Below, piece after piece: positions 23,401-34,392 of a stretch of DNA of 64,000 bases. The notes beneath the pieces are model-generated. The model did no database searches. It was given only the letters and a program-made list of their open reading frames with translations, and was not told the origin of the DNA. Numbering within the stretch: the first letter of the stretch is position 1; every line of letters begins with the position of its first letter. Source of the stretch: Viscum album (lineage: Eukaryota > Streptophyta > Magnoliopsida > Santalales > Viscaceae). Both the position numbers and the translations under genes were made by a program. The stretch is taken from the NCBI GenBank assembly GCA_963277665.1, contig OY728136.1, positions 809,807,123 through 809,871,122 of the forward strand. The letters run 5' to 3'.

Positions 23401-24053
23401 AATGTTGATGATGATAGTAGTGAGTGGTTTTTATGGCAAATGAATGGTGATGAAGATGGTGCTGAAGAGGAATTGATGTTTGAGGATGACAACACCATGA
23501 CTTTGAGATTAGTTGAGCAAGTTACCGGGGCTAGTGAACCTTCTCATTATACAAGGAGGAAAACAAAAGGAGGAGCTACCCATGCTTGAAGTTCAAGCTC
23601 TAAAGGAAAAACAAGGATGACTATTGAAGAAGAAGAAGACGATGAACATGAATCATATGATGATGATGATGATGAAGAAACAAATGAAGGGGAGATTTAT
23701 AAAAGTGATGATAGTGAAAGTGAAGGTGAAAAAGAAATGAAATATCTTGAAAATGAAGATGATGATTGAATTGAACTTTGGATGTTCTCATGGTTGTTGT
23801 TTATGAATAATTGGATGAGACATGTGTTTGATGTATTATGATGAATTTATGAATGTTTTTAATTATGAATTTGGATGAGACATGTGTTTGATGTTCTTTG
23901 GATGTTCTCATGTGTTTGATGTATTATGAATTTGAATGTGTTTTTAACTGCCCCGTGATTGGATAAAAAAGCGGTCGCGACGCGATCCGCATCGCCGCTA
24001 TCCCGCTATGGGACCCCGCCGCGTCGCGCCGCAATCCGCGATTGAAAACTATG
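20439..24053 (+). mobile_element. hAT-superfamily DNA transposon, 3.6 kb
   Basis: The terminal inverted repeats read CATAGTTGTCAAATCGC (left) and, reversed, CATAGTTTTCAATCGCG (right). The 8-bp flanks are ATTGGTTG (20431-20438) and ATCGGATG (24054-24061), six of eight identical: a decayed 8-bp target duplication, as expected for hAT. Both subterminal regions (20460-20600 and 23945-24045) are dense in CGCG/GCGG, while the interior is AT-rich. It interrupts a gypsy integrase at matching codons, confirming the borders. Confidence 0.88.
21058..23769 (+). pseudogene. hAT transposase (BED finger, DUF659, hAT dimerisation)
   Basis: Read from ATG 21058, the protein starts with a BED-type zinc finger (21150-21290), with DFC, GGITQVKEH and NVQKC; the first ligand Cys appears replaced by Arg (codon 21202-21204). 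DUF659 follows at 21820-22050 (SDGWTNKKGRTLINFLV, IVIDNGNNFK). After a probable GT..AG intron (about 22049-22168) comes TPCAAHCLDLILE. The C-terminal dimerisation region has WWKNYGG (23072-23092), LTCSSSGWERNWSAFEHV (23137-23190) and, after another intron, HSKKRSRLEH (23280-23309). A very acidic tail ends at 23769. Stops at 21161, 21559, 21621, 21808, 22696 and 23310 show that it is inactive. Confidence 0.85.
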
Positions 24054-25041
24054 ATCGGATGCAGTGGATAGATTTTTCAAATATGCTCATTTTATTCCCA
24101 TCAGTCATCCATATACTGCAGTGGCCAAAGTTTTCTTCGATATTGTCTTTAAACTTCACGGACTACTTGAGTCTATTGTTAGTGATAGGACATGACTTTC
24201 ACAATTGTATTTTGGAAGAAACTTTTTAAATCAAGCGACACTCGCTTAGTTTTTTCTCTGGCTTTCCATCCTCAAAGTGATGGTCAAACTGAGGCCGTAA
24301 GTAGGACTGTGGAGTTGTATCTTCGATGTTTTACCAGAGATAATCATACGCGTCAGGTGGAATGGGTACTGTGGGTAGATACTGCTTCAATACAAGCCTC
24401 TCTTATCATTTTACCAGATTGGGACAACGAAGGTTGGCGCTGTGGAAAGGTTCTCTTGGAGAGGGATCAGTCCTGGTTTGATCTAAGGAAGCGTTTATTG
24501 CAAGCTCAGGAACGTATGAAAGCACAATATGACAAAAAGCATAGGGAAGTCGTCTTCAACAAGGGAGACGGGGTATTATTGAAGTTGCAACCACACTGTC
24601 AATCAAAGATTGGGACCGTTGCTTCGAAGTTAGCGCCAAGATTCTATGGTCCTTTTCCAATAGAATCAAAGATTGGGACCGTTGCTTATAAGCCAACTCT
24701 TCCCAATCACGTCAAGACCTATCCGGTCTTTCATGTCTATAAACTTGAGAAATTTGTTGGGGAAGTACCTGCAGAATCCATTATTTCTTCTACCCAGCAA
24801 GATCAGCTCATTCCTACACCTAAGGCAATTATTAATGTATGCAAAGGGAATCCAGATCCACTATTCCCCAACTGAAGCTTCATGGGATGATGCAAACATG
24901 ATTGCTCAAATGTATCTAGCATTCACGCCTGAGGTCAGATGTGTTTTGGAAAGGAGTAATGTTACGCTTCTTCCTTTTCAGGGAGTTTATTTGCGAAGGA
25001 ATAAAAATGATATGAGCATATAAGTTAGAGTTAGTGTAGTA
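24054..25041 (+). pseudogene. Ty3-gypsy integrase C-terminal part and chromodomain-like tail
   Basis: This continues the integrase split by the hAT element: pieces of DRF.KYAHFIPISHPYTA, then HGLLESIVSDR (second catalytic Asp), FHPQSDGQTEAVSRTVELYLRC (third catalytic Glu), RMKAQYDKKHREVVFNKGD, LAPRFYGPFPIE and VFHVYKLEK. A degenerate chromodomain-like ending reads SWDDANMIAQMYLAF (24888-24932). A duplicated IESKIGTVA stretch occurs at 24600-24690. A frameshift near 24210, a deletion after 24400 and the stop at 24873 show it is dead. The style is that of Reina-type chromoviruses. It is cut off at 25041 by LTR element A. Confidence 0.78.
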
Positions 25042-25215
25042 TCATTAGGTATCCAGCCTAACAAAGATCGTACAGTAGAATACTGGTGGACAAAAGGAAA
25101 AATGGGTAGCAGAAATTGCTGCATACTCTGCATATGTGCTGCTGTACAAATCCAACGAGAAGAAATACAATAGAACATGTAGGAGAAACTGCTGCATACT
25201 CTGCATATGTGCTGC

Positions 25216-27762
25216 TGTAAAGATCTCGAAATTCCATGTAATTTTTTTTTAAAATTATTTGGGATTACTACGAGTCTGTGAAAATTGACGGCGCGTGATT
25301 CCAAGGCCCGGTGTGCCCGGAATGAAATTTTGAACTTTTTTTAAGATCCGTTCAGTAAACTTATGGGCGACGTTTTCTAACTTTTGAACTGGTGCTCGGA
25401 ATTAAAATCTGAGAGTACCGTTGAATCCGCAGCGGCGCCGAGATTCGTTTAAAGGAAGCTTCACTTCGACCGCAGTAGGTCGGGAAAAAAAGATAAATTT
25501 TGAACTTTACATGAAAATAATAAAGTAACTTAACAAAGTTATTTTATTTCTTTTCTGTAACTGTTGAGCGGCGGTGGCGGGACCCATGACTTGTCAAGCC
25601 ATTTAATGGCTTGACTCTTCTGTTTTGTAACCTCGACGTTGTAACATTAAATGTGGTTCATAAATGAACCGCATTAATGTCATGCAACACGTTTGGATCC
25701 TTCGTCTATTTAATAGAAGCTCGGGCGTGGGCTTTTGGCACGAAGGTGAGGAACCTCTGATGAAGTGTTTCGACGACTTCCACCAAGGAACGAAAGCTTG
25801 GACGACAACGTCGGCGGAATCGAATTGGGAATGACGAACGCCGGCGACTTCGTCAAGCTCGGATTCTACTTTCACCACCGCGACATCTCCAACGAAATCC
25901 GAGGTAGGGGGTTTATTATTAAAGTTATCTTTGACGAATTAAAAATTGCTCCCGCTTGCTATGATGCTAACGCGGAGGCCGCAGGCCAAACGAACAAGGC
26001 CTGGACCCTCTGCCGCTTCGTTTCTTGATGCGTTCTTCGTGGGATGATTTTTCAACTCGACGAAAAGCGGAAATCGGGAGGCACGCAACGACGACGACAT
26101 CTCAAGAGGGCCGTAGGCGCGTCCGGAAGGAAGAATGGACCACCAGAGCTCACCCGGTGGCTCGTGGAATTTACGCCAGCGCGGCACTGGCGACCGACCC
26201 TGGCGGCAGAGGCGGTGACCGACGCTCATTGGCCGCAGAGGAGGGCGGTGCCGCGGCGGTCGGACAGGAGGCCGACAACGGCCGGCCGCGGAGGCGGGAG
26301 GCGGCGCGCCGTCGCACGCCGCGGTGAGATAGGTCGCGGCTTGAAGCCGCGACGAAGGTAGGGGACCCTCTCCCTGCGGGTCCCGCGGGTGACGAGGCGG
26401 CGCCACCTGACACCTCCAATTAAAGAGCCGAACGAATCTTTGAGCCGTTCGGGAGGCGCACTGCGCGACCCCCGCACGGGTCATGCTAGCCGACTGGTCG
26501 AGATGCCGCGGCCCAGCCCAACCGAGCCGACCCAAACCAAGTCGGACCGGACCCGGGCCCTCTCGGGCCCAAATACGCTTAAAATGGCCGCATCTTGCGA
26601 ACCGGACATCCGTTTGACGAACCGTCTATGGTGTCGGGATCCTTGGAGCAAGACGGTCCTTTTGAGATACTCCATGAGAGTTTTGAAGAAAGTTGGAGTA
26701 CAACCGGGTTAGATCGACCCCGAATCCAACCAGACTCTTGGCACTAAAAAACCAATAACTTACAGACCGGGCGTCCGGTTGACGCGCCGTCTGTTGTGTT
26801 GGAACCCTTGTGACACGACGGATCTTTGGGTAACTTTTTCATTGGACTTCGTGCCGGTTGAAATATGGCCGATGGCTTGTGGAGCGGTTTCTCCCAGAAA
26901 CAAGCGTACTATGAGTGAGAATCATGTGGTTGAGATGTGAAGAATAAAGAGCGATTCTGTGTGAATCAGCATCCAGCGATTCTGTGTGAATCAACACCCA
27001 ACGATTTTGTGTGAATCAGCACCATCGATCATGTGTGGTTTTTGCGAGGGTTGGTACCTATCGATCCTGTGTGGGTCTTGCGGGGGTTAATACCTATCGA
27101 TCATGTGTGGGTCAGCAGCAGTGCCTCTTGTCAGAGTAGGATGATCTGGCCTTACAACTAATCATCTGTACTTTTGTACTTTAGTTATACCTGGTTTTTG
27201 AGCTGTGTCTATTGCTTTGTGATTGAGATCATGCTTGTGGTTTTCCTTTGTGGAAATTTGAGAGACCTTCAAGGGTCTCGGGGTCCCTACTGGGTGTTGT
27301 TATACTCACCCCTGCACAGGTTTCGTCCGCACCTTGTTGTGTCTTGTGCAGACAACGGGCAACCTTGACTGAGACTTGGGGAGCTAGGACCTGACGGTGA
27401 ATGGTGGTGACGGTTGACGTGGAGAGCTGTGGAGATGATCTGTATCTACCTTTCAGGTAGGATCCTTAGCGGACGATCTCAGGAGCTGTTTTCTGTTTTC
27501 ATTTGTAGTTGTATCTTTTCAGTTGGGCTTGTATTCTGACCCTTTACTTTCAGTACTTATCCTTACGCTCAGTTGTGGTATCTAGTGTGGTTGCACCTTA
27601 CTCTTCCATTGTGTTTCACTTGCATGTGTGTGTGGACAGGTTTTGAGGCAATGCCTTCTCATTTTCGGGAAATGTCTTGTCGGTGCTAGTCGCCAACCCC
27701 TGACTTTTGGAAGGCGGGCTTGGGGTAGCCACGGCACGGGCCATGGAGGACGGGTTGTGACA
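25216..27762 (+). mobile_element. Large gypsy-type solo LTR inside the LTR of element A
   Basis: It starts TGTAAAGATCTCGAAATTCC, the typical start of long chromovirus LTRs, and ends GGGTTGTGACA. It interrupts LTR homology that stops near 25190 and resumes at 27763. Length is about 2.55 kb. The middle (25780-26600) is very CpG-rich, giving long open frames on both strands that show no conserved domain and that I do not call as genes. No clean target duplication was found; a 36-bp GCTGCATACTCTGCATATG-type duplication at the left border blurs it. Confidence 0.6.
26950..27115 (+). repeat. Short tandem repeat CGATTCTGTGTGAATCAGCA
   Basis: Three close copies of a 29-bp unit (26950-27030) pass into two or three diverged ones (CGATCATGTGTGG, CGATCCTGTGTGGG) up to about 27115. 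It lies in the solo LTR and has no coding role. Confidence 0.8.
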
Positions 27763-28012
27763 TAAACTCCCTTTAGAAGATCACTCTCTCGAGAGCCAAG
27801 CTGAATCCTCCCAAGGACCGGCTCCCAACAGCCTGGTGCAAGTGCCCCAAAATGAATTTGTGTCTTCCTACTTGTTGGACCCTTCATTTAATAGCCACAA
27901 CTATTACCTAATAACCCCGACTAATACAAAGTAAATGACAACACTGCCCCACCTGCTAACAACTACCCTTTACACGCTACTTAACATTCACGAACAACCC
28001 ACATGCCTAACA

Positions 28013-28510
28013 TTTCCTCCCCCTCAAAAACCATTTTGTCCTCAAGGTGGGCCTCCAATAAGACTCAACATCTTCAGCTATGGAGTGACAGCCCCCCTCC
28101 TCCTTTGAAGACAGCGGCATGCTTGGGTAAACTTGGTGAACTTGCGTAGCCATTGTTGGTGGATAGCGTTTCCAGTATAATTTCCTAGAAAATGATGTTG
28201 TCTTCGATCTTGAACTGGTCTTGGGGGACACCGCCATATACGGAAATTTATTATATCGACTGCGAGTATTAAACACCGACCCTGCAGGTAATCCACTCAG
28301 CCTTGTCTGCCCGGCAGCCGCAACGCGCTCGTTGTTGCCATTCTCCAGCATCCCAGCAGCCAAAGGCTGCTCGTCCAATGCTCGCCTAGCTAGTGGAAGA
28401 AGGCCTTGCGTCACTCGAGCAGGCTCGGGATGCTTTGACACCTCTCCAGGCTCCAACATGTACACAGCTCTACCACCCTTGCTGCGGGCATCGGTCACCG
28501 CTTTCACCAA
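28013..28510 (-). pseudogene. Element A: 3' ORF fragment with gypsy-like LEDK ending
   Basis: I do not recognise the main body. The 167-codon frame is basic and carries LYWKRYPPT (28156-28179), a motif also found in element B. In a second frame, the last codons before the LTR read AHLEDKMVFEGEE, matching the conserved ...LEDKV... end of plant gypsy polyproteins just before the polypurine tract. This suggests that only the extreme 3' end of pol was kept and the rest replaced or eroded. Confidence 0.45.
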
Positions 28511-28642
28511 CTGTCCAGAAACTTGTCAATTCTGTGCAGCTGGCAGCTTGCTAGAACACACAACTTCCCCAGCCTGAAGTTTCAATGGTGGTCCAGGAAT
28601 AGAAATCCATTCTTCAAACACAAACTAGTGAGTGCGTGACGT

Positions 28643-29476
28643 TCAGGAAATAGCTACAGTGCCTAATCCAGCAAAGTCAAGGAAAGCTCCAGCAGCCTGT
28701 ACTCTCTCCACAGAATATGCAATACCATACCAAGGCTCAGCCATGTTGGTTGCTCCTTTGAACAGCAGTCCAACAATATCTTGTATGTGCTCATTCCCGA
28801 CTATTAATACAGATGAACAGGAAAATTCTAAAGTCCAGTCCAAGTCACCTGCACACAAATGTGTCGCCCATCCTAAAGTCTTCAAAACATAGAAAGACGA
28901 CCCCTCTCCTTTGTAGCCAACAAGGTGACCCAAAAACCGCCTTGGCCCTTGTAATAAGGCATACCTGGAGTAACTGGCCATATAACGCCCAATTTGTGGC
29001 CTTGCTTAATTGGGGCTGCTTTGAAAAGTATCTGAAGATGTTCTGAGGTGCAAGATTGACTATAAAAGCATACACGTTGTCGAACAGTATTTCACACATC
29101 CTGGAATTTGTGTTCCACTTGGCATTGAAGCTTATCAAGACTCTTTTGCACATATTAGCAAATGCATCAGGTTGGCAGAACAATTTTCTTTATAAATTTT
29201 TATAAGCTCCATTCTTTTATCCAGGCCATTTCCTTTTGGAAGAATCTCCAATGTATTCCAGCTACCAGTGCCTGTGGACATCAATAATTTGATAAAGAAC
29301 TGTGCAAATCTGTCCAAGGCCTCTTCAAAACAAACTGCATTGACAACAAATTGATAATTGGTTTGTTCAGAAGACGTGAATGCATGCATTTCTGCCTCCA
29401 CCTTGCTTTGTAATGTACTTTGAGTAGCTGTCCTCCATTGGATATTTTTCACTAGCGTAGAACAACATGTGTTCAA
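28643..29476 (-). pseudogene. Element A: middle ORF fragments, function unknown
   Basis: Two frames with stops (28643-28981 and 29135-29476), with a broken link between them, read in the element's sense direction. The lower one contains GPRRFLGHLVGYKGEG, LGWATHLCAGDLDWTLEF and GIAYSVERV, protein-like in composition. No known domain is evident to me. They could be relics of a captured host gene or of an unknown retroelement protein. Confidence 0.4.
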
Positions 29477-29518
29477 GAGCAGCCGAAGTTGCCAAGCAAC
29501 ACCACCTTGTATAACCTG

Positions 29519-30055
29519 CTAACATGAAGAAAAGTGTAAGCAGCCAAGCAACTCGACATGTATTACCAGATTCTGGGAGCATGACACCAAGGAGTTGACT
29601 CTCGAATCGTGTTTTGCATTATTCTGATCACAATCAAAGTTGGATTTCTTCGAACAAACTTTAAATAACTTTGTCTCCTGTACCGTGACAGCCATGGGTA
29701 ATATTATAGAGCGACTGCTGCCATGCTGTAACAGATTCTGAACCAACATGCAAACATTCTCCTCAAAAATGGCAGAATGAACACAGATTTCAGACCACCA
29801 CATAGATGTTGCTCTTGCTGCTGGCCAAACATGAGACTCACAGCTTCCGGAAAAACCACTACGCCTGTAGCCAACTAAATCTTCAGCAACGACAGAACTT
29901 AGCTCACTAACGACAACTCCTCCTGCATCTGCAACAACTTCCTCCGCAGAACCACCAACTTCCTCTGCAGAACCAGAAATGAACTCTTCTGGAACATTAG
30001 GTTCATCTTCGGTGTTCTGGTCGCAGGGAGCAGATGGGGAGACATTTTTCCCCAA
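29519..30055 (-). pseudogene. Element A: acidic ORF with conserved tail
   Basis: A 178-codon frame starts with an acidic, Glu/Val-rich stretch (repeated SAEEV). Across its stop (29519-29521) the sequence continues in another frame as AWLLTLFFMLAGYTRW (about 29510-29550). A near-identical DNA stretch (TGTATAACCTGCTARCATGA) and peptide (AWLSIFLMLAGYTQ) occur in element B at 36763-36810. Shared content in two separate elements argues for an element-encoded ORF rather than chance, but its role is unknown. Confidence 0.45.
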
Positions 30056-30135
30056 TCCTTGGCAATCTAGTGCAGCTGGTGGAAGTCTCAGACCCGATTC
30101 TTCTATAGTAAGAGGTTTTGAAAACAGATTTAGAA

Positions 30136-30480
30136 CTAACAGCTCCTCCTCGACGTTTTTTCCGACATATCCATGGTGAAACTTGGATCAAGATTTACCT
30201 CGACGTTCTGAAAAAATTCAAGGTGCTCCTCAGAACAATGTTGAACAGATAATTCTGCAAGTTCCTGGAGCTGTGTCCGCATGAACTGCAAGTCCTCATG
30301 GCACTGCCTTGGGCCCTCACGACGCTGCCTCGCACCCGCACAACGCTGCCTTGCGTCTTCCGCCTGTTCCCTAGCCTGGTCCTCTGAAATCGTTTGACAC
30401 TCTTGCATCAACACCTGTAGCTCGCGTAGCTGCCTCAAGTATTCCGTCTCTCTCCAGTTGGAAGATTGACTTTCCTCCAC
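30136..30480 (-). pseudogene. Element A: 5' ORF with coiled-coil character
   Basis: A 114-codon frame near the 5' LTR is rich in Glu, Gln and Arg (RQLRELQVLMQECQ, then repeats of the type RQR.EGPRQCHEDLQ), predicting a coiled coil. Gypsy gag proteins of the Reina type often start with such a region, so it may be a gag N-terminus remnant. No zinc knuckle follows. Confidence 0.45.
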
Positions 30481-30863
30481 GTGTCTGTCAAGTCCTGCTT
30501 CTTGTCCGACTGTTTCTGAAAATCAGACCTGTTGTGCCTGATTCAACTGCCTCAACATCGCCTTCCAACATTGACCACCACTTAGTGATCGTGACACAGC
30601 AGCGCATGCGGAGCTCTCATCGACTCACGATTTTCAACCAGTCAGCAGCTCCAACGACTCCTTTCCGTGTAGTTCTCTCAACAATCGGCCACACTCCTCG
30701 TCAACTAATCAGAGATTGATAATCTACACTTGAGTTAGCAGTTGTCTAGGCGTCATGACTTCTTCCTTGCATTCGGCCAGCTCCGAACGTTAACACTGCA
30801 CACGCGTTCCCTTATGATCATGGTTCAGCATTGAATGCAGTGCTCTCAATGAAAACACCAAGT

Positions 30864-31257
30864 TGTTAGATATCCAGCCTAATAAAGATCGCACAGTAGA
30901 ATACAGTTGGAGAAAAGAGAAAAATGGGAAGAAGAAACTGCAGATCTAACGAGAAGAAATACAGTATAACATGTAGGAGGAGGAAGGGAAGGAAGGAGAT
31001 AGACGAGGAAGATGAACTCCCTGGGGAAGACCACTCTCCCAAAAGCCAAGCCGAATCCTCCCAAGGACCAACTCCCAGCAGCCAGCTGCAAGTGCCCCAA
31101 AATGAATCTGTGTCTTCCTACCTGCTGGACCCCTTCATTTAATAGCTGCAACTACTACCTAACAACCCCAACTAATACAAAGTAATTGACAACACTCCTG
31201 CTAACAACTGCCCCTTACACACTACTTAACATTCATGGACAGCCCACATGCCTAACA
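30864..31257 (-). repeat. Element A 5' LTR (394 bp)
   Basis: It matches 25042-25190 and 27763-28012 over most of its length and has TGTTAG/CTAACA ends. A stray copy of the last 19 bases (ACAGCCCACATGCCTAACA) recurs at 31286-31304, outside the element. Confidence 0.8.
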
Positions 31258-31633
31258 TTTTTGAGCACCAGATGAAGGTATTTGAACAGCCCACATGCCT
31301 AACAAGTATGTGTATGTTAGAATTGTTTATGTTTTATCAGTTGTTATTTCCTACTATTATCCGTGTGCATGGGCAGGCGGTGTGTAGGCTTGTTGTTTTC
31401 TTTGATGGACTGGTGTATGACACGCATAGCCTCTTAGAGTAGCGATTATGTCTTGGCAAATAGTTATTTTTTTAACTGCTTTGTCCTTTTTGTAACTGTT
31501 GTGTTTCTTGTGTCTATATTTGTGCGTGGAAATAAATGAAAAAGGGTATGCTGTTTTTATCCAATGAAATTACTTTGTTTCTTTGTTCAACCAAGAGGGA
31601 GGTCGTTTGGTTCTCGCTTAATTGAGCCCAAAT
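31258..31633. other. Short unassigned sequence between elements
   Basis: No gene was found. It contains a stray 19-bp copy of the element A LTR end (31286-31304). The rest is AT-rich with no motif I recognise. Confidence 0.5.
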
Positions 31634-32251
31634 TCAATTGCAAACATAGGTATAAGTGGTAGAAATACCCGAGCCTATACTAACCACCCTTTGGGGGGCT
31701 TTTATCCTCTTGTAATTTGACCATTTCCCAAGCGTGATTTGCTTCCAAAGCTGAGAATTCTGCAGCCATGGCTTGCCGCCATTTATGATCAGTGGATGCT
31801 TCTTAATATGACTGAGGTTCAAAGTCATGAATGTTACTCTGAAAAAGGTTCTATTCACTTGGAGAAAGAGAACCAAAGCAAGAAGACTGGAGAGCATAAT
31901 TGTCATTAGAGATGGTATGAAAGAATGATGAGTGCAGTCTTTAGTAGCAGCGCTGCAAACATAATCCTGGAGATGTGCAGGAGGTTCAGCTAACATGCTA
32001 GACTTTCTAAGTGGTAGCAATGAGTGTTCAACAGCAGGTGTTGTAGATGCTGAAGGTGGTGCAAAAGAAGGCCGCAATGAAGATGAAATAGATGTGGCAG
32101 AAGAATGATGAAAAACTAGAGAATCCGGGACACTATCTGAAACTGGCAAAGGGAGGGAAACATGAGTAGGCTTAAAAATAATGGTCTGGAAAGGGAAAAC
32201 AATCTCATAAAAAATAAAATTTTGAGAAATGATTATTTGATTTGTTAACAA
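31634..32251 (-). pseudogene. Ty1-copia pol fragment (linker and start of reverse transcriptase)
   Basis: On the minus strand, RKSSMLAEPPAHLQDYVC (about 31965-32020) is the conserved linker between copia integrase and RT. In another frame, EASTDHKWRQAMAAEFSALE (about 31730-31790) followed by NHAWEMVKL is the start of RT (RVT_2). The two parts lie in different frames and the match stops near 31690, so this is a short dead remnant, Ale/Ivana-like by motif style. Confidence 0.75.
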
Positions 32252-32264
32252 AATTAATTTTTTT

Positions 32265-33480
32265 TGTTGGGATCGAAAATGATTGGCCCCTCAGTGCATT
32301 GATAATATCAAGATAAAAATAAAGTGAAAAATGTGAAAAATAAAGAACATTAGATGTAACGTGGAAAACCCCTCAAATGAAGAAGGGGTAAACAACCATA
32401 GACAAAGAGAAGAATCACTATGGGTAAAAGTGGGTATAAACACTCTTTCACTATTTCAAGAAGAATACTCTCATAAAACCCTATCTTGAATAAGTGGAGA
32501 ATCCACCTCACAAAATACCACTCTCGAAATGGATGTTGACAATAGCATTCCCGTTTGTGTCGTTTCATTCCCCCTCCGTCATATCTACCGGTCATTTGCC
32601 AATTGCAGGTAGACAATTATCTTTCCGTAGCACCGCTTGCATCTTCATTTTCCGTAATTGAAAATTATTCCTGTTGAATTTTTCGATCTCAAATTTCGTT
32701 GTCATTTGGATACGATGTTAGTCTAGAACCTTCACTGTTTCATAATGAGGTATTTAATAATCTCAATAAATTTTTTCTAATGTGTAAGGAGTTGCAATCA
32801 CACAACATACTCAAATTTATAATATTTATTAATACCTAAAAAAAGTGAACACCACCGAGTCAGAACCTCACTCTGATACCACTTGTTGGGACAAAAAATG
32901 ATTGGCTCTTCGGTAATGATTATATCATGATTAAAATAAAGCGAAAAATGCTGAAAATAAATTATATATTTAATGTGGAAAAACTCTCAAATGAAGAGGG
33001 GGTAAAACCCCAGTCAAGTAGAAGAATCTCTATGGGTAAAAGTGCGTACAAACACTCACTATTGCAATGAGAATACCCTTGTAAAATCATCTCTTGAATA
33101 TGTAGAAAAACCAACTCACAAAATGCCACTCTTGAAATCAGGAGAAATGATTGTTGCTGCTTGAGCTGATGCTAAATCCATCTGGAAAGAGCTCTTTTTA
33201 TAGGAGGTGGGGTTGGCCACCCACCTCATCTACCACCACTGCCTGCCCCCTTGACAAATGAAGGGGGTAGTAGCCGTCTATAATTAAATAAATGGGGCTG
33301 TCGCCAGTTTCTGGAAATGGGGGAGGGGGGTACTTGCTGACAAAAAAAAAAGCACCAGCTGCCAACATTTTGCAGGTTTTTTTTTTCTGAATGGAAAGCC
33401 AAGGAATAATCCAGGGAAAGCATGTGGATTGAATATATCTGGATTTGGAAAGGAATTGGAAATATTACACAAACACCAAA
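32265..33480 (-). mobile_element. TRIM-like LTR element with tRNA-Met primer site
   Basis: Two direct repeats start with TGTTGGGA..AAAATGATTGGC at 32265 and 32884 and stay similar for about 260 bp. Just below the second, 32871-32881 is the complement of TGGTATCAGAG, the tRNA-Met primer site, so the element reads on the minus strand. A polypurine-like GGAGGGGGAATGA (complement near 32570) precedes the first repeat. The interior is only about 300 bp and non-coding. The right border is uncertain; 33140-33480 may be LTR or an insertion. Confidence 0.6.
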
Positions 33481-33509
33481 TGGTTTCAAGTGGTCAAGAG
33501 AAGGTGGTT

Positions 33510-34161
33510 TGTTAAGAGAGAGAGAAAGAGAGGATAACAGCCGTAAACTCTGTATTATGCTTGTTGAACAAACACTGCAAAAATAGAACTACAGTAGGAA
33601 GAAAAGTGGAGGAAGAAGAGAGAGGTAGAGGAGTTGCTCGGAGAAGACCACTCTCCGAGGCCTTGGCAGCGGCTTCCCTAAGTCAATGCCTCCCAGCATC
33701 CAACTGAAAATGCAAAGCAATCATACCTCCTCTCCTATAGCAATTCCACCTACCGAATACCTCACCAGCCCGACCAACAACTCACAATTACCCCAACCAA
33801 GGCAAAAGACACTACTGCCCCTAGGTAGTTATTCCCTACTGTAGCCTATACACGGACAACCCCACCACTTTTGATAACACTGACAACCCACACTTGCCAC
33901 TCATTCCTAACTTTACCCCCCCACTTGAAAAGCCAATTCAGCCCCATCTCTCCAACATCAAAATCATACCCCCTATCCTATAGCAATTACCCCTACTGAT
34001 ACTCAACCAGCTCGACCAACAACTCACAATTACCCCAACCTACTGATAATGCAAAAGACACTACTGCCTCTAGGTAGTTATTCCCTACTCTAGCCCATAC
34101 ACAGACAACCCCACCACTTTTGATAACACTGACAGCTCACACTGCCCACTCATTCCTAACA
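33510..34161 (-). repeat. Element B 3' LTR with internal partial duplication
   Basis: The part 33716-33915 is repeated at 33950-34161: both copies contain ACTCACAATTACCCCAACC, GACACTACTGCC and CCACCACTTTTGATAACACT and end in CACTCATTCCTAAC followed by a polypurine-like tract. The duplicated segment therefore covers the LTR end plus a few bases of interior. Confidence 0.75.
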
Positions 34162-34392
34162 TTACCTCCCCCTTGAAAAGCCACCTTGTCCTCAAGGTGG
34201 ATGAAAATCTGAATGTTGACATGGACAATTCAACCCCATCTCTCTAACATCAAAACAAAAACAAATTGCCTCTACCATTTCAGTATTTTGCTTCTGAATC
34301 CTAGGAGAGAACTTGTCATTGCCACAACCACTTGCTTCAAGAAAACCGTGCCAACCACCACTCAGTTCAGCCAAACCTGGACAACTTAGATC

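Larger units (their letters stand above)
25042..31257 (-). mobile_element. Non-autonomous LTR element 'A'
   Basis: Two matching LTRs bound it. The left copy (25042-25215 plus 27763-28012) is split by a solo LTR; the right copy is 30864-31257 (394 bp). Ends are TGTTAG...CTAACA. On the minus strand the polypurine tract GAGGGGGAGGAAA (28013-28025) abuts the 3' LTR. The sequence after the 5' LTR (30863 downward) is ACTTGGTGTTTTCATTGAGAG, not the usual tRNA-Met site. The 2.85-kb interior has no RT or integrase, but it keeps a gypsy-like AHLEDKMVF polyprotein ending and ORF fragments of unknown function. I infer a large retrotransposon derivative mobilised by a gypsy relative. Confidence 0.72.

Noticed and set aside
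24987..25304. Minus-strand open frame across 25042
   Set aside because: It spans the junction between gypsy and element A LTR sequence and has no motif.
25939..26712. Long open frames in the CpG-rich part of the solo LTR
   Set aside because: Open on both strands, no domain, located within an LTR; composition explains them.
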